This document shows positions 10,023 through 19,898 of a stretch of 64,000 nt of DNA, piece by piece. The DNA comes from Mycobacterium sp. DL592 (GTDB taxonomy: Bacteria > Actinomycetota > Actinomycetes > Mycobacteriales > Mycobacteriaceae), in NCBI RefSeq assembly GCF_011694515.1, contig NZ_CP050192.1, positions 3,232,072-3,296,071 of the forward strand, given 5' to 3'. The position numbers and the translations under genes were made by a program. The notes under the pieces were generated by a model that searched no databases, was not told where the DNA came from, and saw only the letters and a program-made list of their open reading frames with translations. Numbering within the stretch: the first letter of the stretch is position 1; each line of letters begins with the position of its first letter.

Positions 10023-10577
10023 TCACGGCACCTCGGCGGCCTCAACCCGGGTGTCGCCGTAGCGCCGCGCGGGCCATGCCGTCCAGCCCGACGGCCAGCT
10101 CACAAGCGGCGAGGACACCGACCGCTCGACCACCACCACCGCGTCGGGCGCGACCCAGCCGTTGCGCGCCAACAGCTCCAGCATGGCCTCGACCTCGGCA
10201 GCGGGTACGTCGTAGGGCGGGTCGGCCAGCACCAGGTCCGCCGGCCGCGGTGCAAGCGCCGCCAGTACCGCGGCCACCGCACCGCGGCGCACCGTCGCAC
10301 CGGCCAACCCGAGCGCCGCGATATTGCGGGTGATGACCGCGGCTGCGCGCGAATCGCTTTCGACGAACACCGCCGAGGCCGCACCGCGCGACAGCGCCTC
10401 GAGCCCGAGCGCTCCCGAGCCGGCGAACAGATCCAGGACGTGCAGTCCGTCGAAGTCACGCCGGGCGCCCAGGACGTTGAACAGCGCTTCGCGCACCCTG
10501 TCGGTGGTCGGTCGAGTTCCCTTGGCCGGCACATCGATTCGCCGGCCCCCCGCCACACCGGCGACGATCCGGGTCAG
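10023..10577 (-). CDS. rsmD: 16S rRNA (guanine(966)-N(2))-methyltransferase RsmD, probable CTG start
   Basis: RsmD methylates G966 of 16S rRNA. The SAM-binding motif [18 protein letters not shown] and the catalytic DPPY are present, and the N-terminal block [15 protein letters not shown] matches Rv2966c (MTRIIGGVAGGRR). No ATG, GTG or TTG stands where the homolog begins. The corresponding codon is CTG at 10577, which overlaps the upstream pyc stop as CTGA, like the GTGA overlaps seen elsewhere in this window. A fallback GTG at 10556 would delete part of the conserved start. Just upstream, in this frame, the sequence encodes GGERSDRGI, a copy of the dispersed repeat, which may have altered the original start. 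Confidence 0.88.
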   Translation of the reverse strand: MTRIVAGVAGGRRIDVPAKGTRPTTDRVREALFNVLGARRDFDGLHVLDLFAGSGALGLEALSRGAASAVFVESDSRAAAVITRNIAALGLAGATVRRGAVAAVLAALAPRPADLVLADPPYDVPAAEVEAMLELLARNGWVAPDAVVVVERSVSSPLVSWPSGWTAWPARRYGDTRVEAAEVP

Positions 10578-13500
10578 GATAATCCCCCGGTCGCTTCGCT
10601 CGCCCCCTCGCCTGCGGCCGGGCGGTACCCCCAGCCCGCCGGACCTGGACCCCCGATCACCACCAGCAGATCCCCGCCTTCGACACCGGCGGTGCTCGCG
10701 ACCGCGACCCGGTTGACGACGCCGGCCTTGGGTGCGGTGATGGCCGCCTCCATCTTCATCGCCTCGATGGTGGCGATCGTCTGCCCGGCCGCGACCTCGT
10801 CGCCGACGGCCAGTCCGACGGTGACCACCCCGGCGAACGGGGCAGCGACGTGATCGGGGTTGGTGCGGTCGGCCTTCTCGGCGGTCGGCACGGTGTCGTC
10901 GATGCTGCGGTCGCGAACCTTCACCGGACGCAACTGGCCGTTGATGATGCACATGACGGTGCGCATGCCGCGCTCGTCGGGATCGGAGATCGCTTCGAGC
11001 CCGACGATCAGCTCGACACCGCGTTCGAGCTGAATGCGATGCTCGTCGCCGTGGCGCAGGCCGCGGAAGAACTGGTTGGCACTCAGCCCCGAGGTGTCGC
11101 CGTATTCCTCGCGGTGGGCCTCGAATTCGCGGGTCGGGCCGGGGAACAGCAGCCGGTTCAACGCGGCCTGGCGGGCCGGGCCGGGTTCGGCGAGCACCTT
11201 CTCGTCCTCGGCCGACAGCGGCTGCTCGGGCTTCACCGGGCCACGCCCCTGTAATGCCTTGGTGCGCAACGGTTCCGGCCATCCCCCGGGCGGGTCACCG
11301 AGCTCGCCGCGCAGGAAGCCGATCACCGAGTCCGGGATGTCGTGGCGGGCGGGGTCTGCGGCGAACTCCTCGGCGGTGATCCCGGCCCCGACCAAGGCCA
11401 GCGCCAGATCCCCGACGACCTTGCTCGACGGGGTCACCTTGACCAGCCTGCCCAGGATGCGATCGGCACCCGCGTAGGCGTTCTCGACGTCCTCGAAGCG
11501 GTCGCCCAGCCCCAGCGCGATGGCCTGGGTGCGCAGATTGCTCAGCTGCCCACCGGGAATCTCGTGGTGGTAGACGCGCCCGGTCGGCGCGGGAAGGCCG
11601 GCCTCGAACGGGGCGTAGACCCGCCGCAGCGCCTCCCAGTACGGCTCGAGGTCGCACACCGCAGCCAGATCCAGCCCGGTGTCGAACGAGGTGTGCGCGG
11701 CGGCCGCGACGATCGCCGACAGCGGCGGCTGGCTGGTGGTGCCCGACAGCGGAGCGGCCGCCCCGTCGACCGCGCTGGCCCCGGCATGCCAAGCCGCCGT
11801 GTAGGTGGCCAGCTGTCCGCCCGGGGTGTCGTGGGTGTGGACGTGCACCGGTAGGTCGAAGCGGCTGCGCAGCGCCGAGACCAGGGTGTGCGCCGCCGGC
11901 GGCCGCAGCAGGCCGGCCATGTCCTTGATGGCCAGCACGTGCGCGCCCGCATCGACGATCTGCTCGGCCAGCCGAAGCCAGTAGTCCAGCGTGTACAGCG
12001 TCTCGGCCGGGTTGGACAGGTCGCCGGTGTAGGACATCGCCACCTCGGCGACCGCCGTTCCGGTGTCGCGCACCGCGTCGATCGCGGGCCGCATGGACTC
12101 GACGTTGTTGAGCGCGTCGAAGATCCGGAAGATGTCGACGCCGCTGCGGGCGGCCTCGTCGACGAACGCGTGCGTCACCGTCTCCGGATAGGGGGTGTAG
12201 CCCACCGTGTTGCGGCCGCGCAGCAGCATCTGCAGACATATGTTGGGGATGGCCTCACGCAATGCGATCAGCCGCTCCCACGGGTCTTCCTTCAAAAAGC
12301 GAAGCGCCACATCGTAAGTCGCGCCGCCCCAGCATTCGATCGACAACAGCTGCGGCATCATCCGCGCGATGTAGGGCGCCACCATCAGCAGCCCCGAGGC
12401 CCGCACGCGGGTCGCCAGCAGTGACTGGTGGGCATCGCGGAAGGTCGTGTCGGTCACCCTGACGGCCGCAGAATCCTTGAGCCACTGCGCAAATCCCTCG
12501 GGACCGAGTTCGGTCAGGCGCTGCTTGCTGCCTGGCGCCGGGGTGGTGCCCGCGATATCGATCGCGGGCAGCTTGTCCTGGGGGTAGACCCGCTCAGAAT
12601 CCCGGTACGGCGAGTTCACCGTGACCTCGGCGAGGAACTTCAGCATCTTCGTACCGCGGTCCGCCGACGTACGCGAGGTCAACAACCGCGGCCGCTCGTC
12701 GATGAACGACGTCGTGACACGGCCGGCCCGAAAGTCCGGATCGTCCAGAACAGCTTGCAGGAACGGGATATTCGTCGACACCCCGCGGATGCGGAACTCG
12801 GCGACCGCACGCATGGCCCGCGCCACCGCAGTCGGAAAATCGCGGCCGCGACAGGTGAGCTTGACCAGCATCGAGTCGAAATGCCCGCTGATCTCGGCAC
12901 CGAGATGGGTGCCGCCGTCCAGCCGGACCCCCGCGCCGCCCGGGGAACGGTACGTGGTGATCCGGCCGGTGTCGGGACGGAACCCGTTGGCCGGGTCCTC
13001 GGTGGTGATACGGCACTGCAGCGCCGCACCGTGCGGGCGCACCGCGTCCTGGGACAGGCCCAGCTCCGCCAGTGTGGCCCCGGCGGCGATCTTCAGCTGC
13101 GAGGACACCAGGTCGACGTCGGTGATCTCCTCGGTGACGGTGTGCTCCACCTGGATTCGGGGATTCATCTCGATGAAGACGTGCCGGCCCCGCTCGTCGA
13201 GCAGGAACTCGACCGTGCCCGCACAGGTGTACCCGATGTGCCGGGCGAAGGCGACTGCGTCGGCGCAGATGCGTTCGCGCAGAACCTCGTCGAGATTGGG
13301 TGCCGGGGCGAGCTCGATCACCTTCTGATGACGGCGCTGCACGCTGCAGTCGCGTTCGTAGAGGTGGATGACGTTGCCGTGGGTGTCGGCCAGGATCTGG
13401 ACCTCGATGTGGCGCGGATTGACCACCGCCTGCTCGAGGAACACTGTCGGGTCGCCGAAGGCGGACTCCGCCTCGCGGCTGGCCGCCTCGATCGCCTCCG

Positions 13501-14032
13501 GCAGGGCATCAGGATCGCTCACCCGTCGCATCCCGCGCCCACCACCGCCGGCGACGGCCTTGACGAAAAGGGGGAACTCCATGGTCGCCGCGGCGGCGAC
13601 CAACTCGTCGACCGATGCCGAGGGCACCGAGGACGCCAGCACCGGCAGCCCGGCCTCCCGGGCGGCGGCGATCGCACGCGCCTTGTTGCCGGTCAGCTCC
13701 AGGATGCCGGCCTCGGGGCCGATGAAGGTGATGCCCGCCGCCGCGCACGCCGCGGCCAGTTCGGGGTTCTCCGAGAGGAATCCGTATCCGGGGTAGATCG
13801 CGTCGGCCCCGCACGTCAACGCCGTCTCGACGATCTCGCCGACCGAGAGGTAGGCCCGCACCGGATGGCCGATGTCGCCGATCTGATACGACTCGTCGGC
13901 CTTGAGCCGGTGCAGAGAATTGCGATCCTCGTAGGGATAGACGGCAACCGTGCCGATGCCCATCTCATAGGCGGCGCGGAAAGCGCGGATCGCGATCTCA
14001 CCGCGGTTGGCGACCAGGACTTTGGAGATCAC
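10574..14032 (-). CDS. pyc: Pyruvate carboxylase
   Basis: A biotin enzyme making oxaloacetate from pyruvate and bicarbonate (anaplerosis). At 1152 aa it is a complete single-chain form. The biotin carboxylase domain spans about 1-450 ([32 protein letters not shown] loop, [14 protein letters not shown]). The carboxyltransferase TIM barrel is at about 530-800 ([19 protein letters not shown], metal-binding VHVHTHDT). The tetramerisation region follows, and the C-terminal biotinyl domain carries EAMKMEA with the biotinylated Lys. The start is GTG. The extreme C-terminus after [10 protein letters not shown] is atypical and includes the dispersed-repeat copy, so the tail may have been altered. Confidence 0.98.
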   Translation of the reverse strand: MISKVLVANRGEIAIRAFRAAYEMGIGTVAVYPYEDRNSLHRLKADESYQIGDIGHPVRAYLSVGEIVETALTCGADAIYPGYGFLSENPELAAACAAAGITFIGPEAGILELTGNKARAIAAAREAGLPVLASSVPSASVDELVAAAATMEFPLFVKAVAGGGGRGMRRVSDPDALPEAIEAASREAESAFGDPTVFLEQAVVNPRHIEVQILADTHGNVIHLYERDCSVQRRHQKVIELAPAPNLDEVLRERICADAVAFARHIGYTCAGTVEFLLDERGRHVFIEMNPRIQVEHTVTEEITDVDLVSSQLKIAAGATLAELGLSQDAVRPHGAALQCRITTEDPANGFRPDTGRITTYRSPGGAGVRLDGGTHLGAEISGHFDSMLVKLTCRGRDFPTAVARAMRAVAEFRIRGVSTNIPFLQAVLDDPDFRAGRVTTSFIDERPRLLTSRTSADRGTKMLKFLAEVTVNSPYRDSERVYPQDKLPAIDIAGTTPAPGSKQRLTELGPEGFAQWLKDSAAVRVTDTTFRDAHQSLLATRVRASGLLMVAPYIARMMPQLLSIECWGGATYDVALRFLKEDPWERLIALREAIPNICLQMLLRGRNTVGYTPYPETVTHAFVDEAARSGVDIFRIFDALNNVESMRPAIDAVRDTGTAVAEVAMSYTGDLSNPAETLYTLDYWLRLAEQIVDAGAHVLAIKDMAGLLRPPAAHTLVSALRSRFDLPVHVHTHDTPGGQLATYTAAWHAGASAVDGAAAPLSGTTSQPPLSAIVAAAAHTSFDTGLDLAAVCDLEPYWEALRRVYAPFEAGLPAPTGRVYHHEIPGGQLSNLRTQAIALGLGDRFEDVENAYAGADRILGRLVKVTPSSKVVGDLALALVGAGITAEEFAADPARHDIPDSVIGFLRGELGDPPGGWPEPLRTKALQGRGPVKPEQPLSAEDEKVLAEPGPARQAALNRLLFPGPTREFEAHREEYGDTSGLSANQFFRGLRHGDEHRIQLERGVELIVGLEAISDPDERGMRTVMCIINGQLRPVKVRDRSIDDTVPTAEKADRTNPDHVAAPFAGVVTVGLAVGDEVAAGQTIATIEAMKMEAAITAPKAGVVNRVAVASTAGVEGGDLLVVIGGPGPAGWGYRPAAGEGASEATGGLS
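10583..10601 (-). repeat. Dispersed repeat, diverged copy at the pyc/rsmD junction
   Basis: It carries the same core TCGCTTCGCTC (10591-10601) preceded by TCCCCCGG, matching about 17 of 19 positions of the copies in ftsY and ung. It lies in the last codons of pyc (residues SEATGG) and immediately before the rsmD start; in the rsmD frame it reads GGERSDRGI, the same peptide as in the other copies. Confidence 0.7.
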
Positions 14033-14067
14033 AGTCGGACCCTATCCTCAGTGCACATTCGACGCTG

Positions 14068-14706
14068 CTAGATCAACGTCGACCAGTAACTCCAAAAGCG
14101 AACCAGGATCAACAGAATCACCGCTGTGAACCACAGCGTGACGATCGACCAGCGCCAGGTGTAGATGCCGCGCAGCACGGCGTTTCCGGCCAGTGGGCGC
14201 AGCGCGATCGATGTGACCACCACGAACAGCGGGATGGTTACCGACCACACCACCATGCAGTACGGGCACAGCGCGCCGATGACGTACAGCGACTGGTAGA
14301 TCAGCCAGTGCACGAACACCACACCGAGGCCGGTGCCGATCATCAGACCCACCCAATACCACTGCGGCAGGCGGACTTTGGTTACCGCCAGCACGCCGGT
14401 CACGATGGCGACCGAGAATCCGGCGATACCCATCAGCGGGTTGGGGAAGCCGAACACCGACGCCTGGTGGGTCACCATCACCGAGCCGCACGACAGCACC
14501 GGGTTGATACTGCAGCTCGGCACGTAGGCCGGGTTCTTCAGCATCTCGATCTTCTCGATCGTCAGCGTCGCCGCCGCCACGAAGCCGATCACACCGGCGA
14601 TCAGCACCCACCAGGCACTGGTTGCGCGCACCGAGACCCCGGCCGTACTGCCCGCCGATTCGGCGGGTTCAGTCGGCCCGACGGGTGCCGGCGTCGCCAC
14701 GCTCAC
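14068..14706 (-). CDS. Vitamin K epoxide reductase-family protein (VKOR)
   Basis: VKOR homologs reoxidise DsbA-type proteins using menaquinone and so drive disulfide formation outside the cytoplasm. The 212-aa protein has about five membrane segments. The four essential cysteines are present: Cys65 and Cys73 in the loop (PSCSINPVLSCGS) and the CPYC redox pair Cys147/Cys150. The start GTG overlaps the stop of the DsbA-like gene (14703-14706), so enzyme and partner are made together. The pair corresponds to Rv2968c-Rv2969c. Confidence 0.96.
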   Translation of the reverse strand: MSVATPAPVGPTEPAESAGSTAGVSVRATSAWWVLIAGVIGFVAAATLTIEKIEMLKNPAYVPSCSINPVLSCGSVMVTHQASVFGFPNPLMGIAGFSVAIVTGVLAVTKVRLPQWYWVGLMIGTGLGVVFVHWLIYQSLYVIGALCPYCMVVWSVTIPLFVVVTSIALRPLAGNAVLRGIYTWRWSIVTLWFTAVILLILVRFWSYWSTLI

Positions 14707-15482
14707 GGTGCTGCGGGTGCCGGGGCGGGCGGAGCCGGGGAGGACGCCGGCGCCAGCGCGTGCACGTTACCCACGATCGCCTTGACCTTGGCGATCAGCT
14801 CATCCGGCGAGGCGGGGCTGATGTCCTGGCCGTTGAGCCGGATCGTCGGGGTGGCGGTGATCTTGGCCGCCGCCGCCAGGCCGTCGACCATGTCGCTGTA
14901 CTTACCGCCGTTGATGCACGACGAGACCTTGTCGGTCGGCACCCCGGCCTGCCGGGCGGTCTCGATCAGCCGGGCGTTGTCCGGGGCACCGCCCGCACCT
15001 TCCTCGGGCTGCATGGCGAACAAGGCGGAGTGGTAGCGGGTGAAGGCTTCCTTGTCCGCGTCGCCGACGCAGTAGGCGGCGTTGGCCGCGCGAGTGGAGT
15101 AGTTGTCGTTGAGCCGCGAGTTGAGGATGGCGACCGAGTAGTAGTCGGCGGCGATGGCACCGGCGTCGACCAGCTTGCTGATGGTCGGGCCGTAGGCCTT
15201 CTCGAAGTCGCGGCAGTGCGGGCACTGGAAGTCCTCGTAGAGCGACAGAACGGCCTTGGGCTCGTCACTGCCGTCCTTCTTGATCAGCGCGGACGAGGTG
15301 ATCCGGACGGCCTGGGCGTCGCCGGCGGCGGTCTTCTTGTCGTGGCCCATCACGATGTAGAGCACCAGGGCGACGGCGAAGATGACGACGATCGCGGTCA
15401 GGCCCAGCTGGATAGCCAGGTTGCGCTTGCGGTCCGCAGCCTTCAGGTCGTAGCGGGGCGTGCTTTTCTTGTTATTGGCCAC
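14703..15482 (-). CDS. Membrane-anchored DsbA-like thiol:disulfide oxidoreductase
   Basis: A 259-aa protein with a basic N-terminus, one membrane anchor at about residues 23-45 and an extracytoplasmic thioredoxin-fold domain. The active site is CPHC (Cys87-Cys90) in SLYEDFQCPHCRDFE. A cis-proline motif occurs in ITATPTIRLNG. Two further cysteines (AAYCVG and SSCINGG) probably form a structural disulfide, as in Rv2969c. The C-terminus is Ala/Pro-rich. It is overlapped by the VKOR gene and is its likely substrate in oxidative folding of secreted proteins. Confidence 0.94.
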   Translation of the reverse strand: MANNKKSTPRYDLKAADRKRNLAIQLGLTAIVVIFAVALVLYIVMGHDKKTAAGDAQAVRITSSALIKKDGSDEPKAVLSLYEDFQCPHCRDFEKAYGPTISKLVDAGAIAADYYSVAILNSRLNDNYSTRAANAAYCVGDADKEAFTRYHSALFAMQPEEGAGGAPDNARLIETARQAGVPTDKVSSCINGGKYSDMVDGLAAAAKITATPTIRLNGQDISPASPDELIAKVKAIVGNVHALAPASSPAPPAPAPAAP

Positions 15483-15557
15483 GGGTCGGGAGATCCTCGC
15501 TGATTCAGGACTGGCGTGTTGGCCTCTTAAGAGTACCGGCGCGGTGCCGGCTTCCGG

Positions 15558-16637
15558 TCAGGCGCGGGCCAGGTGGGCGCGCAGCGCCGAGATCATCTCC
15601 GCGTTGGCCCCGGCGACCTGCCCGCCGAGTGCATTGAGATTGAGGAAGGCGTGGGTCATCGACCCCATCCGCCGCGCATCGACGACGACGCCGGCGTCCT
15701 GCAGTTTTGCCGCGTACTGCTCGCCCTCGTCGCGCAGCGGATCGAAGCCCGCCGTGATGACCAATGCGGGCGGCAGCCCGCTGAGGTCATCGGCCAGCAG
15801 CGGCGATACCCGCGGGTCGGCGGCGTCCAGGCCGGACCCCCCGAGCAGCGATTCGGTGAAGAAGTCCATGTCCTGGCGGGTGAGCAGGAAACCGTCGGCG
15901 AACAGCGTTCGCGACCGGCTCTGCCCTCGGAAGTCGGTGACCGGATAGATCAGCCACTGCAGCGCAGGTCTGGGCCCGCCGGCATCGCGGACCCGCAGAG
16001 CCACCAGGGTCGCCAGGTTCCCGCCGGCGCTGTCGCCGCCGACGGCCACCCGGTCGGGGTCGGCGCCGAGGTCGGCGGCATGCTCGCACGCCCACAGGTA
16101 GGCCGCGTAGCCGTCGTCGACGGCGGCCGGGGCCTTTTGTTCGGGCGCCAGCCGGTAGTCGACGGCCAGCACGTGGACGCCGCCGTCCCGGCAGATCAGC
16201 CGGCAGGCCGCATCGTGGCTTTCCAGGTCACCGACCACATAGCCACCGCCGTGATAGAAGACCAGCAGCGGCGCCCGGCCGTCGCCCAGCGGGCGGTAGT
16301 GCCGGGCCGGGATCACCCCCGCGGGCCCGGGTATCGACACCGCAGCCGTGCCGGCCACCAGGATGTCCGGCTCGTCGAAGCTGGCAGAGAGTTGTGCCGT
16401 CTGCACGCGGCTGGCGACCGGGTCGCCGCCGGCGCTGAATCCGGTCAGCCCCTGCAACCGCTGCGCGGTAGCCAGCATCTGAAGCGACGGGTCGAGGGTG
16501 TTTCCGTCGATCGTGACGGCCCGCCCGCCGGAGACCAGCCGCTTGAGTCCACCCGGTAGATGCGGGATCGCCTTCACCCCGGCCCGGTTGCCCACCGCGA
16601 GCGCCTTCTGCGCCAGGGGGCCTCGTTTCGCTGCCAT
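15558..16637 (-). CDS. lipN: Hormone-sensitive-lipase-family esterase (LipN-like)
   Basis: An alpha/beta-hydrolase of the HSL group, hydrolysing short-chain esters. The oxyanion motif HGGG lies at 129-132 and the nucleophile motif GDSAG at 201-205 (Ser203). The acid and histidine of the triad fit DPLRDEGEQYA and MTHAFLN near the C-terminus. 359 aa, full length, without a signal peptide. Position next to the DsbA/VKOR pair matches Rv2970c (LipN). Confidence 0.9.
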   Translation of the reverse strand: MAAKRGPLAQKALAVGNRAGVKAIPHLPGGLKRLVSGGRAVTIDGNTLDPSLQMLATAQRLQGLTGFSAGGDPVASRVQTAQLSASFDEPDILVAGTAAVSIPGPAGVIPARHYRPLGDGRAPLLVFYHGGGYVVGDLESHDAACRLICRDGGVHVLAVDYRLAPEQKAPAAVDDGYAAYLWACEHAADLGADPDRVAVGGDSAGGNLATLVALRVRDAGGPRPALQWLIYPVTDFRGQSRSRTLFADGFLLTRQDMDFFTESLLGGSGLDAADPRVSPLLADDLSGLPPALVITAGFDPLRDEGEQYAAKLQDAGVVVDARRMGSMTHAFLNLNALGGQVAGANAEMISALRAHLARA

Positions 16638-16817
16638 GGCCTCAGCTTCGCACAGGGCTCGATTAACGGATTCGACAATTACTCGGGCCCGCGCCGCGCG
16701 GTGCCACGGCCCTGATCAGACGTGTGTCGTGCTGGGTACTATCCTCAGCGGCGACGTCGGTGACCCGCGATCTGGGAGGTCACCGGCGAATGACCTTCGA
16801 CAGCACAGGCAGGTGAC

Positions 16818-17657
16818 ATGGCACCGGCGGCCGAGATCCCCACCGTCACACTCAACGACGACAACACCATCCCCGTGATCGGGCTTGGTGTCGCCGAGTT
16901 GTCGCCGGATGAGGCTGAGCGGGCGGTGACCGATGCCCTGGCTGCCGGCTACCGCCTGATCGACACCGCCTCGGTCGGTGGCAACGAGGAAGCCGTCGGC
17001 CGGGCCGTCGCCGCCTCCGGTGTCCCGCGCGACGAGCTGTTCATCACCACCAAGCTGGCCACCGCAGACCAGGGTTTCCAGGCCTCGCAGGACGCCATCA
17101 AGGCCAGCCTCGAACGCCTCGGCCTCGACTACGTGGATCTCTACCTCATTCACTGGCCCGCCGAACAGAACGGCAAGTACGTCGACGCATGGGGTGGGCT
17201 CCTGCGGATCCGCGAGGACGGCTACACCAAGTCCATCGGCGTCTCGAACTTCACCCCCGAGCACCTGTCGAACATCATCGATCTGTCGTACTTCACCCCC
17301 GCGGTCAACCAGGTCGAGCTGCATCCGCTGCTCAACCAGGCTGAGCTCCGTGCCGTGCACGCCGACTACTCGATCGTCACCGAGGCATACAGCCCGCTGG
17401 GCGTGGGCAAGCTGTTGGAGAACCCGGCGATCGCCGCGGTGGCGGCCGCCCACGGCAAGTCCCCGGCGCAGGTGCTGATCCGCTGGAGCCTGCAGCTGGG
17501 CAACGTGGTGATCCCCCGCTCGTCGAACCCGCAGCGGATCGCCGAGAACATCGACGTGTTCGACTTCGAGCTGACCGCCGACGAGGTCGAGACCATCAAC
17601 GGTCTCGACGACGGCACCCGGTTCCGGCCCAATCCGGACACCTACACCGGCGCGTAG
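16818..17657 (+). CDS. Aldo-keto reductase with the catalytic Tyr replaced by Gly
   Basis: An NADPH-dependent aldo-keto reductase by fold, ortholog position of Rv2971. Present are Asp49, Lys79 (LFITTKLA), His112 (YLIHWP), the GVSNF and NQVELHP motifs and the cofactor 2'-phosphate loop [13 protein letters not shown]. In the canonical motif DTAxxYxNE the tyrosine is the general acid; here the sequence is DTASVGGNE, with Gly54 at that position and Asn56/Glu57 kept. The codon is GGT at about 16977-16979. The enzyme may use another acid, have altered substrates, or be catalytically weak. 279 aa, full length. Confidence 0.93.
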   Translation: MAPAAEIPTVTLNDDNTIPVIGLGVAELSPDEAERAVTDALAAGYRLIDTASVGGNEEAVGRAVAASGVPRDELFITTKLATADQGFQASQDAIKASLERLGLDYVDLYLIHWPAEQNGKYVDAWGGLLRIREDGYTKSIGVSNFTPEHLSNIIDLSYFTPAVNQVELHPLLNQAELRAVHADYSIVTEAYSPLGVGKLLENPAIAAVAAAHGKSPAQVLIRWSLQLGNVVIPRSSNPQRIAENIDVFDFELTADEVETINGLDDGTRFRPNPDTYTGA

Positions 17658-17778
17658 CTCGGCTACCGATCCCGCTGGCGGACAATGCCATCGGCGTCAC
17701 CGGCTGTTTTCGACCGCCGGGTGGAGCTGACGGTTAGGCTGCCGCGAGGTAATACCGATTGGTTGAAGAGGAATCTCG

Positions 17779-19194
17779 ATGAGCCAAGACACTGGCACGT
17801 TTCCCGCCCATGATCCCGCCGGCTGGCGGCAGCTGCCGGCGTCGTACACGCCACTGAACCCTGCGCGGGTCTCGGCACTGATGGCCAAGGAGTGGGAGCG
17901 GTACGCCAAGACCACTCCCGGCTCGGCCGATCACGCGGCCCGGTCGAGCAAGACGTTGCCGCTGGGCGTGACCAGTAGCTTCCAGTACTGGGATCCGTAT
18001 CCGATGGGTGTGAAGTCCGCCCGCGGCGCCTACGTCACGGACTGTGACGACCGTCAGGTGCTGGACCTGTCGATGGGCTTCGGCGCGATGCTCGTCGGCC
18101 ACCTCAACCCCACGGTGGTCGCCAAGGTCAAGGAGTCTCTCGACGACATCGGCACGCTGTTCGTGACCCCGTCGCCGGTCTCGACCGAGGTTGCCGAGAG
18201 GTTCAAGCAACGCTTCGGGCTGGACATGTTGCGGTTCACCAACTCGGGCACCGAATCGACGGGCTATGCGGTGCGCACCGCACGCGCCTACACCGGCCGC
18301 AAGGCAATCGTGAAGATCGAAGGCGGCTACCACGGCGGCTACGACGGCCTTTCGGTGTCGGTCAAGCCCGACCTTTCCGAAACCGGTCCCGCGGACAACC
18401 CGACCCCGCAGGTGCCCTTCGACGTCGAGCCCGGCGAAGTGTTCGTCGTGGCCTACAACGACCTCGGCCAGATGGAACGCGTCCTGGCCGCCAACGCTGC
18501 ACGCATCGCGTGCGTGATCATGGAGCCGGTCATCGAGAACCTGGGCATCGTGTTGCCCGACGCCGGCTATCTTGCCGGGGTTCGCGAACTCTGCGACGCG
18601 CACAACGTGCTGCTGATCTTCGACGAGGTCAAGACCGGCCTGACCGCCGGCGCCCATGGCGCGGCCGCCCGTCTGGGCGTCAAGCCGGACCTCATCACGT
18701 TGGCCAAGTCGATCGGCGGCGGCCTGCCGCTGGCCGCCTTCGGCGGCACCGCTGAAGTCATGCAGGCCGTCGTCGACAACCGCATGGCCCACTTCGGCAC
18801 CTACAACGGCAACCCGCTCTGCATGGCCGCGGCGGCCGCGGTCGACGAGATCGCCACCCCTCAAGCGTTGGCGGCGGCCGAACAGGTCAATGACAACGCG
18901 ATGGAGGCGATGGACACCATCATCCGCGAGTACGAACTGCCGGCCCACACCGTCGGCTTCGGCGTCAAGGGCGCGGTCACCTGGTCACCCACCCCGATCC
19001 GCAACTACCGCGACTACAAACTCAGCACCGACTTCGAGGTCGCCGAACTGGGTTGGTTGTGGGGTATCAACCGTGGCGTATTGACACCGCCCGGCATGGA
19101 CGATCAGTGGCTGGTGTCGCTGGCGCACACCGACGCGGACATGGACAAGTGGGTGGGCGCGTTCGGTGAGCTGGCCAAGGAGCTACGCGCCTAG
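17779..19194 (+). CDS. Class III aminotransferase, glutamate-1-semialdehyde aminomutase-like
   Basis: A PLP-dependent fold-type I aminotransferase related to HemL and class III transaminases. The PLP Lys is about residue 310 in LITLAKSIGGGLPLAAFGG; the cofactor Asp lies in LLIFDEVKTG, and the phosphate-binding region includes NSGTESTGYAVRTARAYTG. 471 aa. A ribosome-binding site, GAGGA, lies about 8 nt before the ATG. True HemL is normally in a haem cluster, and the divergent N-terminus argues against simple HemL function; the substrate is unknown. It is not part of the M. tuberculosis order at this site. The stop overlaps the convergent HNH gene as CTAG (19191-19194). Confidence 0.88.
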   Translation: MSQDTGTFPAHDPAGWRQLPASYTPLNPARVSALMAKEWERYAKTTPGSADHAARSSKTLPLGVTSSFQYWDPYPMGVKSARGAYVTDCDDRQVLDLSMGFGAMLVGHLNPTVVAKVKESLDDIGTLFVTPSPVSTEVAERFKQRFGLDMLRFTNSGTESTGYAVRTARAYTGRKAIVKIEGGYHGGYDGLSVSVKPDLSETGPADNPTPQVPFDVEPGEVFVVAYNDLGQMERVLAANAARIACVIMEPVIENLGIVLPDAGYLAGVRELCDAHNVLLIFDEVKTGLTAGAHGAAARLGVKPDLITLAKSIGGGLPLAAFGGTAEVMQAVVDNRMAHFGTYNGNPLCMAAAAAVDEIATPQALAAAEQVNDNAMEAMDTIIREYELPAHTVGFGVKGAVTWSPTPIRNYRDYKLSTDFEVAELGWLWGINRGVLTPPGMDDQWLVSLAHTDADMDKWVGAFGELAKELRA

Positions 19195-19898
19195 CCGCTG
19201 GGACAGGAACTGGCCGCCTCGCGCAGTTCGTTCGCCGAGCTCTCGTCGACGGGCAGGGCGTAGCCGCGCAGCACCGCGATGAACTGCATCGCGTACTGGC
19301 ACCAGAACGCGTGATTCGGCGGCATCCAGCTGCCCGGACCCTGGTCGCCCTTGTCCTGATTGGCCTGCCCGGCCACCGCGATCAGGTTGGCCGGATCGTT
19401 GGCGAACCGAATCCGCATGGCATCCGGCCAGTCCCGCGCGCCCATGTCCCAGGCATAGGCCAGCGGCACGATGTGATCGATCTGCACGGCGGCACCGACC
19501 TGGGCGCCGCGCACGAACGAGATGGTCTCGTTGGTGTACGGGTCGTGCAGCACACCGCTGGCCACGGCGTGGGGGCAGCGGGTGACCGACACGTAGGCCT
19601 TGTCGACGAGGTCGCGGTCGAGGATGTCGTTGCGGGTGTCGCAGCCGTTGTGCCCCAACGGCGCACCGTTGTCGTCGTCCCAGGCGTCGCCGAACGCGGC
19701 ACGCCGATAGTCATAGCCGCGTTGCCGTTGCGGCACAACGACAATCCCGGCCAGTACATCGGAACCGGGGGCCACGGTGGGAACGTCGGCGCGGGCCGTC
19801 AGTTCCCGCTCGTCACCCGCGGCGCTGACCACCTGGACGGCGACGATCACAGCGAGCGCGGTGATCGCCGCCAGCCAGATCAGGTGGACGCGTCTCAC
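19191..19898 (-). CDS. Membrane-anchored HNH endonuclease-family protein
   Basis: A 235-aa protein with an N-terminal membrane segment (HLIWLAAITALAVIVAVQVV) and an exported HNH-type nuclease domain of the DUF1524/GmrSD C-terminal kind. The motif is AVQIDHIVPLAYAWDMGA, followed by FANDPANLIAVAGQANQDKGD and SWMPPN, which gives the His, Asn and DKG features of this family. Cysteines in CDTRND, TRCPH and FWCQY may form disulfides. The GTG start overlaps the recG stop (GTGA at 19895-19898). Ortholog position of Rv2972c. An exported nuclease is inferred; its target is unknown. Confidence 0.88.
   Translation of the reverse strand: MRRVHLIWLAAITALAVIVAVQVVSAAGDERELTARADVPTVAPGSDVLAGIVVVPQRQRGYDYRRAAFGDAWDDDNGAPLGHNGCDTRNDILDRDLVDKAYVSVTRCPHAVASGVLHDPYTNETISFVRGAQVGAAVQIDHIVPLAYAWDMGARDWPDAMRIRFANDPANLIAVAGQANQDKGDQGPGSWMPPNHAFWCQYAMQFIAVLRGYALPVDESSANELREAASSCPSG

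Noticed and set aside
12428..14071. 547-codon open frame on the plus strand
   Set aside because: It lies antisense to pyruvate carboxylase; long antisense frames are expected in GC-rich DNA and it has no family resemblance.
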